Assembly (NCBI RefSeq): GCF_000741205.1
Contig: NZ_JGYW01000005.1
Location: 248,001-312,000 of the forward strand
Source of the DNA: Bifidobacterium gallicum DSM 20093 = LMG 11596
GTDB lineage: Bacteria; Actinomycetota; Actinomycetes; Actinomycetales; Bifidobacteriaceae
DNA length: 64,000 nt
Reading direction: 5' to 3'
Position 1 is the first letter of the stretch, and every line of letters begins with the position of its first letter. The notes beneath the pieces were generated by a model, which made no database searches, was not told the origin of the DNA, and saw nothing but the letters and a program-made list of their open reading frames with translations. The position numbers were made by a program, and so were the translations under genes. Of this stretch, positions 6,901 through 14,947 are shown in pieces.

Positions 6901-9222
6901 GATGACCATGCGTACCGTCCGGTCGTTGGTTTGGTTGGCGCTTGCTTTGAGCAGTGTTGGTTTGGCCGTGGCAGTGGTCGTGTGTTGTGAGGTGGTGATG
7001 GTGAATTCACTGGTTTTGTCGACGCCGTCTACGCTGATGGTGGCTTTCAGCGAGTCCATGTCGATGTAGGTGGCGGCTTGGTCCCAGTTGTCTGCAATCT
7101 GATAGGTGTGCAGGTCTTTGGCGAGGTTTTTGGGTAGCAGTCCGTTGACTGTTACGGCGAACGTGTCGTGTTGGATGAACGTTCGTTGATCGGCGCTGAC
7201 CTGGTTGGTCCATTCGGGGTCTTCGCTTTGGTTCGCGCTACCTTCGTCAACACTCCAACTTTTGTTGGGGTGTGGGGTTCTGGTGTAGACGGGTGGTTTG
7301 TTGGTTGGTTTGTCTTCGTTGTTCCAGATTTCCAAGCCCGCGTTCGTCATCGTGGTGTTGGATCCTGGGGTGGGGTTCTTTTTGAATACGCCGGCCACAT
7401 ACAGGGTGACGGTTTTGTCGGTGGTGTTGAACGCGGTGGCGCGTAGGAATGATGAATGTGCGGTGGCGATGGTGCGGTGTGCAGTGGGGTCGATGGTGAT
7501 ATCGAATTCGTTGGTTTGGTCTTGACCGTCCACGTATACGCGCACATCCTGGGGACGGTTCCAATCGATGTATGGTGCTGATGCGGTCCAATCGTCGATG
7601 ATCTGATAGGAGGTGAACATGTTGAACAGGTGCGCGGGTATGCGACCGTTGACTACGGCTCCTACACTGTCGCCGGGTACGAATGTTTTGGTGTCAGCTC
7701 CTGTCTTGTTGGTCCATTGCGGGTCGTTCGCGCTTAATACGCCTTGCTCGTCCAACACCCAGCTTTTATTGGGGGTTGGGGTCACTTTGGTCACTTCACG
7801 CCCGTTGCCGGACTGGCACATGTGTCCGTCCCCGTTCCAACATGCTGATGAGTCGTCATGAATCACATAATCCTTGTCGGAAGGCACGGTGGCTTGTGGT
7901 ACAACCAGCGTGTACAACCCGGATGCCGGTGTTTTCACAAACGCTTTGACGGTGCGTTGTCCTGATACGGAATCGTCGACACTGATGTCAGCCCCTGCGC
8001 GTTTGCCGCTCGGATCGGTCACATAAACGGCGGACAGGTCGTCATGGTCCACAGCGCCGATATGCACGCGGTCGGCACCCAAGCGGATTGTGTCGTAGAG
8101 CCAGAATCGTGTGGACGCGGATGATTGTGCCGTTATTGTTGCCGTGTACAAACTGCCTGATGGCAGGTATTCGTTGGGATTGGCGATGGTGTCACCGGCC
8201 GCGTTGACGATGGTCTTGCTGGGGTCGGGCAGTGTGGATGACCAGGATTCTTTCGCGTCATTCTCTCCCTGATGGGTTGCGGCCGTTTTCATTTTGCCTT
8301 GTTTGGGTATGGTCACGTCAAACCAGAATTTGCCAGCAGGCCAGCATTGCCAAGAGGAATCCACTTGCGTGTGGGTGAATGACACAGTGGTGTTCGCGTT
8401 GTTGGTGGCGTTGAACTGCTTGGATGTTTGCCGTGTGGAACCGTCCACGCCACGCCACGTCAACGTGATTGTGCCATTGACTTGTTCAGTGATATCCGAG
8501 TTGCCCCGTGAGAGCTTAATCGTGTCGCTCACCGGGTTTGTTGCGCCCGCGGACGTGGTGGTCGCTGCGGTTTGCGTACTGACGGACAGGTCGTACTCCT
8601 GGGGTCCTTGCGGCTGGTATTTGTTCAACGTCAAAATGATGATGCCCGTGTCCCCTTTGTTCGCGCCCCGTTCCATCAGTGCACGCACCGACGTGGATGG
8701 ATCATCTTCAAACGGGTCACCAACCCGGTAGGTTTGGCCTTCATGCGCATACGTACGTGGTGCGACTGTGTTGTTCCATTCATCAATCCATGAGCTGGTG
8801 ACGGCTTTGCCTGACCCGTCATCCTTACCCAACGTGGAGTTGTAGGCGACACCCACACCGACCACACGGCAATTGGCTGGTCCCTCACCCGGATGTTTGT
8901 TGGCGAACGTCAATTCGCATTCCGCTCGTGACTCATCCAAGGCGCGTTGCGCTCGCGTACGGCCGGCGTCACTGATCGGCAGGTTCACCGACTGGTAGGC
9001 GTTCAGTACGCTTTGCATATCCGATGCCGGACCGAACGATCCAGTGTTCTCATCCTTGTACGCCCATACCAAGCCCATGGCCTGGCTGCCTCCCGTACCG
9101 CTCTGGTCACCTTCACCACCGGTGGCGTATGCGCCTGGCGCGGCGAATCCCATGACAAACGCGGCGCTCAACGCCGCTGCCACCACACGTTGACATCCCC
9201 TACGATTCGTATGCGTGCCCAT
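3994..9222 (-). CDS. Giant sortase-anchored surface adhesin with isopeptide-type repeat domains
   Basis: A 1742-residue cell-wall protein. Translation probably begins at the ATG at 9222 (MGTHTNRRG), with GGGGAGG eight bases upstream; the open frame extends further but lacks a site. A signal peptide (about 1-36) ends near GAYA. The N-terminal module contains several cysteines. Three similar modules of about 165 residues start near 484, 652 and 817, each opening with PNKSW or PDKSW and containing TGAD/SAD and DDW/DNW signatures. Further beta-rich modules start near 1025, 1187 and 1370 with GKTxFPGQ or GKTALLGD motifs, reminiscent of antigen I/II C-terminal isopeptide domains. The C-terminus has LAHTG (near 1695), a membrane helix and a basic tail, the usual sortase signal in an LAxTG variant. 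Probable role: host or matrix adhesion. The ligand is unknown. No sortase gene is adjacent. Confidence 0.85.
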   Translation of the reverse strand: MGTHTNRRGCQRVVAAALSAAFVMGFAAPGAYATGGEGDQSGTGGSQAMGLVWAYKDENTGSFGPASDMQSVLNAYQSVNLPISDAGRTRAQRALDESRAECELTFANKHPGEGPANCRVVGVGVAYNSTLGKDDGSGKAVTSSWIDEWNNTVAPRTYAHEGQTYRVGDPFEDDPSTSVRALMERGANKGDTGIIILTLNKYQPQGPQEYDLSVSTQTAATTTSAGATNPVSDTIKLSRGNSDITEQVNGTITLTWRGVDGSTRQTSKQFNATNNANTTVSFTHTQVDSSWQCWPAGKFWFDVTIPKQGKMKTAATHQGENDAKESWSSTLPDPSKTIVNAAGDTIANPNEYLPSGSLYTATITAQSSASTRFWLYDTIRLGADRVHIGAVDHDDLSAVYVTDPSGKRAGADISVDDSVSGQRTVKAFVKTPASGLYTLVVPQATVPSDKDYVIHDDSSACWNGDGHMCQSGNGREVTKVTPTPNKSWVLDEQGVLSANDPQWTNKTGADTKTFVPGDSVGAVVNGRIPAHLFNMFTSYQIIDDWTASAPYIDWNRPQDVRVYVDGQDQTNEFDITIDPTAHRTIATAHSSFLRATAFNTTDKTVTLYVAGVFKKNPTPGSNTTMTNAGLEIWNNEDKPTNKPPVYTRTPHPNKSWSVDEGSANQSEDPEWTNQVSADQRTFIQHDTFAVTVNGLLPKNLAKDLHTYQIADNWDQAATYIDMDSLKATISVDGVDKTSEFTITTSQHTTTATAKPTLLKASANQTNDRTVRMVITGTFKPNALKAGHSVTIPNQGWEQWNNQPVTTNQPPVTIWTPNPDKSWVRLGADGQWDTVIDPKETNTTGADNMVFLDEERVASVVNGTIAANLATTPSALALIDDYANADYIWDADDPAAYKVYDVDVDTDAASSFTDIARKGRDVTALFTIAKDGTMVTANAKPEYLAQLQGMGKARQLTLLIPGTIRYAHSQGAAQVRHDFGKQAGDEVAFCTSPQGQALTNRGAQTIADTREATNEPKICGYVPPVVKDVVAEASQGGDQESVNGKTVFPGQRVEYQLTTHPKLASNLAYDVRQVIIRDEYDPYLHPDRQTMEITDLHTGKSVSKQHYETVWDDTAHTVTLTLRDDYVATNWPKGSDPSIMIRFEGTVDNNAPTDRKVANKWALTLNNALTPSNIVHNTPPDTTPDKHITQQDASIDIDGKTALLGDTIYYQITLDAAKLTEHNTAYQVHRLGIIDDWDEEYLRLNEPAVHILNDSGQDVTDAFNIQHKDGVTYAFAKLADTHIPATGEIIPGDPQPDDLAAYATRDHDPLTEPSIDQTMLGHTYTLVLPMSVIKVSDNTTITNQATQITNNHRVQTRQVSTPLQPINPSKDVVVTIGETSANNTSIRKGQTFLYQLDSSTLPANRAYPQITQWDITDPLDTTHDRYTGQWAVYATHDVYDGDMIIATTGERIAGTTIDPTPYGGELFTLQHNNQGELTISATRRWLDLASAADTIGFRVYIQCERIAPGDHITNTFQETINGTTRPSNTVTTHTPDLTASITVEKYDLATGPKEGDRDTTDKALNMTSDTTPIGITITNTSNTDDTGAGMSLTNLTLNDQLINGSGELTNITYPDNWNELILKPGQSITLEATLTGVHEDDTHTNRINVTATPIIECPITDPDPFDNTPGTSANTHCADTQAVADHDDWNGKRPAALAHTGTNVMWIVIAALVAVFVACALIGLASARGIRHAHRKSGAHSNR

Positions 9223-9558
9223 CACATGAACCTCCCCTGACGGTATGCCAGCCCCATTGTTGTAAGAAGCTGGCGATGGCGGCTTTCGCCATCGCACACC
9301 ATCATCAGATACGGGCACACGGTTCACGGACCACACCACCACGCCGGCAGCGCACACCAACCGGCGCAGTTGTGGCGTCATAGCAACGGTTCAACCAACG
9401 GCATCATCCCGGTGTGACACTCTGGCCACGCGTGGCCAGAGTGTCACAATGCGTCACGTCATACGCATACAACATGGTCAGCGGCATCATTGCACTGTGA
9501 CTGTTCGCATGGCTTGGCATATGCCACACGTAAGGCACGCATGCCAAGCAAGCACAGC
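9223..9558. other. Intergenic region upstream of the adhesin
   Basis: This 336-base gap between the adhesin start and the RHH gene end holds the adhesin promoter region, the perfect palindrome at 9413-9448, and a weaker inverted repeat, GCTTGGCAT (9512-9520) with ATGCCAAGC (9541-9549), just past the stop of the RHH gene. No gene was supported here. Confidence 0.6.
9413..9448. repeat. Perfect 36-bp palindrome without a spacer
   Basis: The half-site TGTGACACTCTGGCCACG (9413-9430) is followed immediately by its exact reverse complement. It lies about 190 bases upstream of the adhesin start and 110 bases past the end of the RHH gene. There is no T-run on either side, so it is more likely a protein-binding site than a terminator. 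It could be an operator for the adhesin, a site for the neighbouring RHH or WhiB/ParA-like protein, or a recombination or partition site. Confidence 0.75.
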
Positions 9559-9924
9559 TCAAATCGAGTCGTTCATTTCCAAAGTCAGACAGGTGGCGAT
9601 GGCCTGGTTCATGCTCATGTTCAACATGGCGCTTTTCTCAATCACCTGACGTTTCGTACTGTTGCCCAGCCGGGCTTTCAACCGTCGTATGTCACCAGAC
9701 TGGCCATATTTGCAGTTATGGCATGCTGACGGGTGCAGCGTGTCAAGATGATGATCCAACGCGCGTTGCACCACATCACTATCATGCACACCTTGCGTCG
9801 CGGCTTGCACACGCACCCATATGCGTACCTGCGCTGGCAGACGCAACGTCAAATCCTGATGATTATGGTTCTTCATGCGTGTCAGCTGACCGCTCGTATG
9901 ATGCAACGCCTTGTTGATTTGCAT
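9559..9924 (-). CDS. Small ribbon-helix-helix-like DNA-binding protein
   Basis: A 121-residue protein. The ATG at 9924 has AGGGG eight bases upstream. Residues 24-64 (starting DLTLRLPAQVRIWV) fit a ribbon-helix-helix fold: one short strand with alternating polar and hydrophobic residues, then two helices ending at DHHLDTLH. A CxxC pair (C68, C71) follows, then a basic stretch (RRLKARLG) and a second helical segment (91-117). RHH proteins act as dimers that read short operators or partition sites. It lies 136 bases downstream of the WhiB/ParA-like gene in the same direction, and an inverted repeat lies 29-49 bases in front of it. Type Ib plasmid partition modules have the same order, a ParA-like gene then an RHH gene. 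That role here is inference. Confidence 0.5.
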   Translation of the reverse strand: MQINKALHHTSGQLTRMKNHNHQDLTLRLPAQVRIWVRVQAATQGVHDSDVVQRALDHHLDTLHPSACHNCKYGQSGDIRRLKARLGNSTKRQVIEKSAMLNMSMNQAIATCLTLEMNDSI

Positions 9925-9952
9925 ACCGTCATCCCCTCATGCATCGTCCTGT

Positions 9953-9973
9953 CATGATGCCCGCAGCATCATG
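9953..9973. promoter_or_regulatory. Inverted repeat in front of the RHH gene
   Basis: CATGATGC and GCATCATG are separated by 5 bases and placed 29-49 bases upstream of the RHH start, between it and the WhiB/ParA-like gene. There is no T-run. An autoregulatory operator is plausible. Confidence 0.35.
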
Positions 9974-10060
9974 GTTCGCCATCAACCCTGACAGCCCCAA
10001 CCAATGGTCTATTATTGCAGGAGTCGCACCACTGTTCAAGCGTTGCCACACTGCATGTGG

Positions 10061-11089
10061 TCAACAAGCCGTCACATACGGCAGTTGCGCCACCAGCTCC
10101 TGGGCCAATGCCGCAAACACGCCAAGCCGTGATGGCATCACACCCCCATTCACCAGATCGCCATAGCGTTCCTGTTCAACTATCGCCGTAGCGCACAACC
10201 CCACGCCATGCTGCTTGCACCATGCGCGCGCCTCGCGTTCCCCATCCTCATCACAACGACCCAACAACACGCTATGCGCAGCACCCATCAACCCATGCGC
10301 TTGCGCCGTGCGTTGCAGATGGTCCGGCTTGGTATCCGTACACAACAATGCCACATCACAGGCGTCAACCAGCCCGCATACCCGACGCATGTCACGCGAC
10401 CCCGCATCAACCACAGTGAAACCCGCAAACGGTTCATCATACCTACCCATATCATCAACCCGTATGACATCAGTATGACCCTGGCCGGCCACGCGCTCAC
10501 GCCAATGTAGCAACGCGCCCGATACGGACGCATCCACCAATCGCACCGCATAACCCGAACGGTGCAACGCCAAAGCCATGCACAACGCGTTCGTACTGAC
10601 ACCAACCAAACGCACCACGGCACACACCACCACACGAACATCCGCCGGTTGAAACCCGATACGCACACCTTGACGTTCATGACGGCGTTCATCACCATCC
10701 GCACGCTGAGCCATGGCAATGGCCTGAGGATTGCCACGCAACCATCGCAACACAGCATTCACCCCCAGCCGCGAGCGCACACCATCCGTTTCATCAGCCC
10801 GCACCCATCCAGCCAGGCGACGACGCGTGCTGATGCGCAATCCCCCGTGAATGCCGTCCTGTTCACCGCACGCCATGGCTTGTGCCAAACATTCCAACCG
10901 GAACGCGCACAACGTGCATATCGCCATAGCGCCCTTGGTCAACGCTCGCTGCGTCGAAGGATCATCAACACACTCTGTTCCCCACATCACATCCGTCAAC
11001 CACAATGGCAGCATCGTGCACAACCGTTCACGCTCTTCAGGTGCACATGTGTTGCCGCAATGCACACCTACCCCGTTGCGCTTTCCCAT
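10061..11089 (-). CDS. WhiB-like Fe-S module fused to a degenerate ParA/MinD-like domain
   Basis: A 342-residue protein. The ATG at 11089 has AGGGGG about seven bases upstream. Residues 40-95 resemble a WhiB domain: cysteines at 40, 58, 61 and 67 (the last three as CxxCxxxxxC), then GIHGG at 79-83 where WhiB proteins carry GVWGG, then a basic stretch. Residues 151-342 look like a ParA/MinD/TadZ-type ATPase: strand RVVVCAVV, a P-loop position (about 158-168) that reads LVGVSTN and lacks the catalytic lysine, a conserved-looking RLVDAS strand, and a Walker B-like FTVVDAG at 224-230. WhiB proteins bind [4Fe-4S] clusters and usually partner sigma factors; ParA-like proteins position cargo. The combination is unusual and I do not know a named family. 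ATP hydrolysis is doubtful because of the missing lysine. Confidence 0.6.
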   Translation of the reverse strand: MGKRNGVGVHCGNTCAPEERERLCTMLPLWLTDVMWGTECVDDPSTQRALTKGAMAICTLCAFRLECLAQAMACGEQDGIHGGLRISTRRRLAGWVRADETDGVRSRLGVNAVLRWLRGNPQAIAMAQRADGDERRHERQGVRIGFQPADVRVVVCAVVRLVGVSTNALCMALALHRSGYAVRLVDASVSGALLHWRERVAGQGHTDVIRVDDMGRYDEPFAGFTVVDAGSRDMRRVCGLVDACDVALLCTDTKPDHLQRTAQAHGLMGAAHSVLLGRCDEDGEREARAWCKQHGVGLCATAIVEQERYGDLVNGGVMPSRLGVFAALAQELVAQLPYVTAC

Positions 11090-11260
11090 GGCCTATCCCC
11101 CTTGATCATCCGCGATCCTATGCACCCGCCCCTATGCCGGTTGAATCACCCATGCTACGGCCAACCAGTCGCACAATCAACGTGTCCCGCGTGCCCATTG
11201 ATCATGCATCAGGAATCCGTTGCAGCAACGGTATGATGATTGACGTCTGCCGTTGAAACG

Positions 11261-11291
11261 AAAAATCCCTACGGCACATGCCGTAGGGATT
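11261..11291 (-). terminator. Terminator downstream of tRNA-Asn
   Basis: A 12-bp perfect stem (AATCCCTACGGC and its complement) with a 4-base loop, followed on the minus strand by TTT after the stem. It begins 10 bases past the 3' end of the tRNA. Confidence 0.85.
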
Positions 11292-11301
11292 CGTAACGGG
11301 C

Positions 11302-11373
<72 letters not shown>

Positions 11374-11540
11374 ATGTCATGCTCCGGATTTCTCCAGCGC
11401 ACAAGACATGAATATTACACGAATGCGATGTGAGCGCAAATCATCGGCGTTTCGCGTTGTTGGTCACTTGTCGCCACGTGTCGGCACCTGTTGTCGCAAC
11501 CGCATGAGACGCACGGCACATCATGGCGATGGACCATGGG

Positions 11541-12587
11541 TTACGGCATCACGATTTGGTTCATTGGCATGGCCGAATCAATCGCGAAGTCCGCTGATGA
11601 GGGTGCCACGCCGGCGTTGACGAGGTTGGAGCCGAGCATGGCCACCATGGCGCCGTTGTCGGTACACAGTTGCAATTCGGGGATGCGCACGTCCACGCCT
11701 TGGATCGCACCGTATTCTTGCAGTTTGGCGCGCAGTTGCGAGTTCGCGGAAAACCCTCCGCCCACGATCAACGTGTTGGAACCGAATGTTTCGCAGGCTT
11801 GCATGGCTTTACGTGACAACACGGTGGCCACGGAATCGGCCAATGATGCGCACACGTCGTCCACGGGAATCGGCAGGCCTTGCGCCTGGCGTTGTTCCAC
11901 CCAGCGTGCCACGGCGGTTTTGACTCCGGAGAAGCTGAAATCATAGGGATGGGCTTTGCCGGCTTTGCCTTGGGTCAAGCCTTGCGGCACGCGCAACGCA
12001 TGCGGGTCTCCCAACTGGGCGTGACGGTCGATGTGTGGTCCGCCCGGATACGGGAAGCCCAGCAGGCGTGCGACCTTGTCGAAGCATTCACCTGCCGCAT
12101 CATCCAATGTGGTGCCTACCACGTCCACGTGGCGTGCCACGTCGCGCACGTGCAGTAGTGACGTGTGTCCGCCGGAAACAATCAGGGCCAGCGTGTCTGT
12201 CGGGAACGGCCCGAATTGCAGTTGGGTTACGGCGATATGACCGATCACATGGTTGACACCATACAACGGTTTGTTCGCACCCCACGCCAACGCTTTCGCA
12301 CCAGACACGCCCACAGCCAGGCATCCGGCCAAGCCGGGCCCGGCGGACACGGCGATCGCGTCCACGTCAGCCAAATCCATGTTGGCGTCCGCCAGTGCGC
12401 GCGTGACCACCGGTGTGAACTGTTGGGCGTGCGCGCGTGACGCGATTTCGGGAATCACGCCGCCATAACGGGCGTGCTCATCCATCGACGAGGCGACCAC
12501 GTTGGACAGCAGCACGCCGCCTTGCACCACGGCGGCCGCCGTTTCATCGCACGTGGATTCAATGCCGAGCACAATCGGTTCGCTCAT
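11541..12587 (-). CDS. tsaD: tRNA N6-threonylcarbamoyladenosine transferase TsaD
   Basis: A 348-residue protein of the Kae1/TsaD family. It transfers the threonylcarbamoyl group from threonylcarbamoyl-AMP to A37 of tRNAs reading ANN codons, acting with TsaB and TsaE in the cytoplasm. The ASKHA nucleotide motif GIESTCDETAAAVV is at 8-21, the metal-site region EIASRAHAQQ follows near 50, and VSGGHTSL and DDAAGECFDKVARLLG come later, as expected. The length is normal. It is the last gene of the tsaE-tsaB-rimI-tsaD series. A weak GGAAAAG motif precedes the ATG. There is a gap of about 155 bases to rimI, so it may also have its own promoter. Confidence 0.97.
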   Translation of the reverse strand: MSEPIVLGIESTCDETAAAVVQGGVLLSNVVASSMDEHARYGGVIPEIASRAHAQQFTPVVTRALADANMDLADVDAIAVSAGPGLAGCLAVGVSGAKALAWGANKPLYGVNHVIGHIAVTQLQFGPFPTDTLALIVSGGHTSLLHVRDVARHVDVVGTTLDDAAGECFDKVARLLGFPYPGGPHIDRHAQLGDPHALRVPQGLTQGKAGKAHPYDFSFSGVKTAVARWVEQRQAQGLPIPVDDVCASLADSVATVLSRKAMQACETFGSNTLIVGGGFSANSQLRAKLQEYGAIQGVDVRIPELQLCTDNGAMVAMLGSNLVNAGVAPSSADFAIDSAMPMNQIVMP

Positions 12588-12742
12588 GGGATTCTTTTCC
12601 GCTCCTTGACACCATGCGGCGCACGCCCATGTGGAAGGCGGCCGCCAATTCTTTGATCGGTTCCAGCCTACTCACACCATAGGGCGAGCGCGTCAACCAC
12701 CATCAGGCCAGTCGCTTCATGCAGACGGCCCGTCTCGTATGT

Positions 12743-13258
12743 TTACGCGGCTTGGAATCCCACGACGCGTGGTTGCAGGTCCAACGCCATCGTGTAAGCG
12801 TCTTTGCCTTCGGGCATGTAGTAGCGTTTGCGCAGTCCCAGACGCGTGAATCCGAACTGTTCGTAAAGGCGTAACGCCGGTTCGTTGTCGGTGCGCACCT
12901 CGAGCAGCATGCGTGCGACGCCTTGGTCGCGGGCTTGTGCAATCAGTTGGCGCAACAGCATGCTGGCCACGCCTTGGCGTTGCCAGACGGGGTTGACGCC
13001 GATGGTCATGAGTTCCGCGTCATCACCGTCATACCAGAATCCCGCGTAGCCGCGTACCATCATGCCATTGACCGCGGGTTGATTTTCGTCTGCCCGTGTG
13101 GTTTCGTCGAGGTCAAGCAGATAGGTGCGCGCGGGCGCGTCGAGTTCCTGACGCACCATGTTGGCGGTCCATGCGCCCGCGCCGAACAGTTGCGTTTCGA
13201 GCATGCTGATCGCGTCGACCACGTCGTCACGGTCAAGGCTCGTGATATCGCTGATCAT
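12743..13258 (-). CDS. rimI: GNAT N-acetyltransferase RimI-like
   Basis: A 171-residue GNAT protein. The acetyl-CoA motif VNPVWQRQGVASMLLRQL (about 100-117) and the C-terminal EQFGFTRLGLRKRYY match RimI, which acetylates the N-terminus of ribosomal protein S18 in model bacteria. It sits between tsaB and tsaD and overlaps the tsaB stop by four bases, the usual actinobacterial arrangement. The N-terminal 20 residues are acidic. Substrates in actinobacteria may be broader than S18, so the exact target is inferred from the family. Confidence 0.9.
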   Translation of the reverse strand: MISDITSLDRDDVVDAISMLETQLFGAGAWTANMVRQELDAPARTYLLDLDETTRADENQPAVNGMMVRGYAGFWYDGDDAELMTIGVNPVWQRQGVASMLLRQLIAQARDQGVARMLLEVRTDNEPALRLYEQFGFTRLGLRKRYYMPEGKDAYTMALDLQPRVVGFQAA

Positions 13259-14199
13259 GCGTGCGACTGCCCCGTGGTGCGGGAGTCGGTGGGCCCGGCC
13301 TGCCCATCGTTGGCATCCGGCGTATTCGTGCTCGCCGTATTCGCCTGCCCGCTGCCGTCCGTCTCGTTCTTGTCAGCGGCCCCATGGTTGAGCACATGCT
13401 TGAGCGGATTGGGTACGGACACGTCCGGGCGGCGCAAATACAACGGTTCCACATCCACGCCCGCGTCACTGTGGTCACTGTCGCGTTGTGCGCAAGCGGC
13501 GAATTCCTCGAGTCCGGCGGCTCCGCAGTCCAGCAATGAATGGTCGATGACACTGCCCAACGAAGCGATGGCTTGCCAACTGTCCGCATAGGTTCCGGCG
13601 CCGTGTCCCGCCACGTCCACCACCATGTGCACGCCCGCATGCTCGGCTTCGTAAGCCGCCACAGCCGTGTTGACGCGTGTGACGATTGAGTCGGCCGCAT
13701 CAATGTCCATGTCGATGAGCACGGTGCGTGCGCCTTCATCCGCATACGGTTCGCAAATCAACGTGAAATACAGTTGCTTGCGTCGCGCATCGTTCACGCA
13801 CAACGTGGCATAGACGGTGTTGGCGCTGTCCTGATTGACGGCTTGCGGCACGTCGGCCAGAAAATCGACGTCAGCCACGCGCGCATCCTTAAGGTGGGCC
13901 AGGCGCATCATTGTCGCGTTCGGTGTCAGATCATCCTGGCCGAGCACGTCGGCGCCTGTGGCGACGGCGAGCGCTTTGGCTGCGACCAGTCCGACGCGCA
14001 ACCCCGTGTAGGGGGCCGGTCCGCGGCCTACGACGATCCGTCGAATGTCCTGCGGGTTGATGCCGGCCTGTTGGGCTGCCTGATCAATGTTGGTTTGCAA
14101 GTGTTCAACGTGGCTGCGTGAATCAGCGTCGAGGATCGGGGCGTGTCCGACGAATCCGACGGTCGATCCGAATGAGGTGTCGATGACGAGTGTGAGCAT
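13255..14199 (-). CDS. tsaB: t6A biosynthesis protein TsaB
   Basis: A 314-residue protein whose first 230 residues fit the TsaB fold: IDTSFGSTVG near 6, GRGPAPYTGLRVGLVAAKAL near 62-81. It is an inactive TsaD paralogue that dimerises with TsaD. The C-terminus (about 245-314) is a low-complexity tail rich in Asp, Ser, Thr and Asn that model TsaB proteins of about 230 residues lack; a downstream start is not the cause because the extension is C-terminal. It overlaps rimI by four bases. About 100 bases separate it from tsaE. Confidence 0.93.
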   Translation of the reverse strand: MLTLVIDTSFGSTVGFVGHAPILDADSRSHVEHLQTNIDQAAQQAGINPQDIRRIVVGRGPAPYTGLRVGLVAAKALAVATGADVLGQDDLTPNATMMRLAHLKDARVADVDFLADVPQAVNQDSANTVYATLCVNDARRKQLYFTLICEPYADEGARTVLIDMDIDAADSIVTRVNTAVAAYEAEHAGVHMVVDVAGHGAGTYADSWQAIASLGSVIDHSLLDCGAAGLEEFAACAQRDSDHSDAGVDVEPLYLRRPDVSVPNPLKHVLNHGAADKNETDGSGQANTASTNTPDANDGQAGPTDSRTTGQSHA

Positions 14200-14301
14200 G
14201 CTCGCTTCCTTAGTGTCGACGGTTGGTCGACGTTTGGGGCCGCTTTCTTGGCGGCGTTTCGAATGTGGGATGAAGGCGTTGCGTCGGCAAGGTTTGCCAG
14301 G

Positions 14302-14910
14302 TCACGCCAAGTGGTCTTGCAAGCGTGCAACCCATTGGTCGCCGACTGGGGTGATTGTGATTGTGCGCTCGCCTTCACTCGTCAACTCACCGTAGGCGTC
14401 TTCGCTTGGTATCGGCTTGGAATTTGCCTCATGGTTCGTGTCCGGTTCAGCCAATGGCCGGTCGATATGGATTTCGAGCCGTTGCGGTGCGAGCGCTGCC
14501 GCCATTTGTTCACCCCATTCCATGAGGATGACGCTGTGCGCTCCCGGGGATTCGAGTTCCTCGTCCAAGCCAATCGATTCCAGTTCGTCCAACAGCCGGT
14601 CGACGCTGTTTTGTCCCGGCGCATAATCGTTGCCGCCCAACCGGTAGGCGTCCACGTGGATCAGCGTGGCGGGTGTGCCGTCCGGGAATTGTCCGTTCAG
14701 TTCTCGCGCGATTGTGAACGTGGGTGACACGATGGGTTCGTCAATGTGCAATGCGCGCCCGAATCCTTGGGCGAACGTGGTTTTGCCGGCGCCTAGCGGG
14801 CCGGACAGCAAGATTACGTCACCGCCGTGTACGAGTTTGGCGATGCGTGCGCCGGCTTGGCGCATGTGTTCAGCGCTGGGTGCTTGCCAACGGATGGTCG
14901 GTTCGTTCAT
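14302..14910 (-). CDS. tsaE: t6A biosynthesis ATPase TsaE
   Basis: A 202-residue P-loop protein starting MNEPTIRW at 14910, where GGAAAGG lies at good spacing; a longer frame to 14943 has no support. The Walker A motif SGPLGAGKTT (about 36-45) is followed by VSPTFTIARE and the conserved HVDAYRLGG, diagnostic of TsaE. TsaE hydrolyses ATP to drive turnover of the TsaB-TsaD complex. The C-terminus is longer than in E. coli and holds an Ala/Pro-rich stretch. It lies 37 bases after holA. Confidence 0.93.
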   Translation of the reverse strand: MNEPTIRWQAPSAEHMRQAGARIAKLVHGGDVILLSGPLGAGKTTFAQGFGRALHIDEPIVSPTFTIARELNGQFPDGTPATLIHVDAYRLGGNDYAPGQNSVDRLLDELESIGLDEELESPGAHSVILMEWGEQMAAALAPQRLEIHIDRPLAEPDTNHEANSKPIPSEDAYGELTSEGERTITITPVGDQWVARLQDHLA

Positions 14911-14947
14911 GATTGCCTTTCCAATGCGGGCACGTGGTGCCATCGGT

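Noticed and set aside
9413-9448. CRP-type site (TGTGA...TCACA)
   Set aside because: The half-sites are too far apart (26 bases rather than 6) and lie within a larger perfect palindrome.
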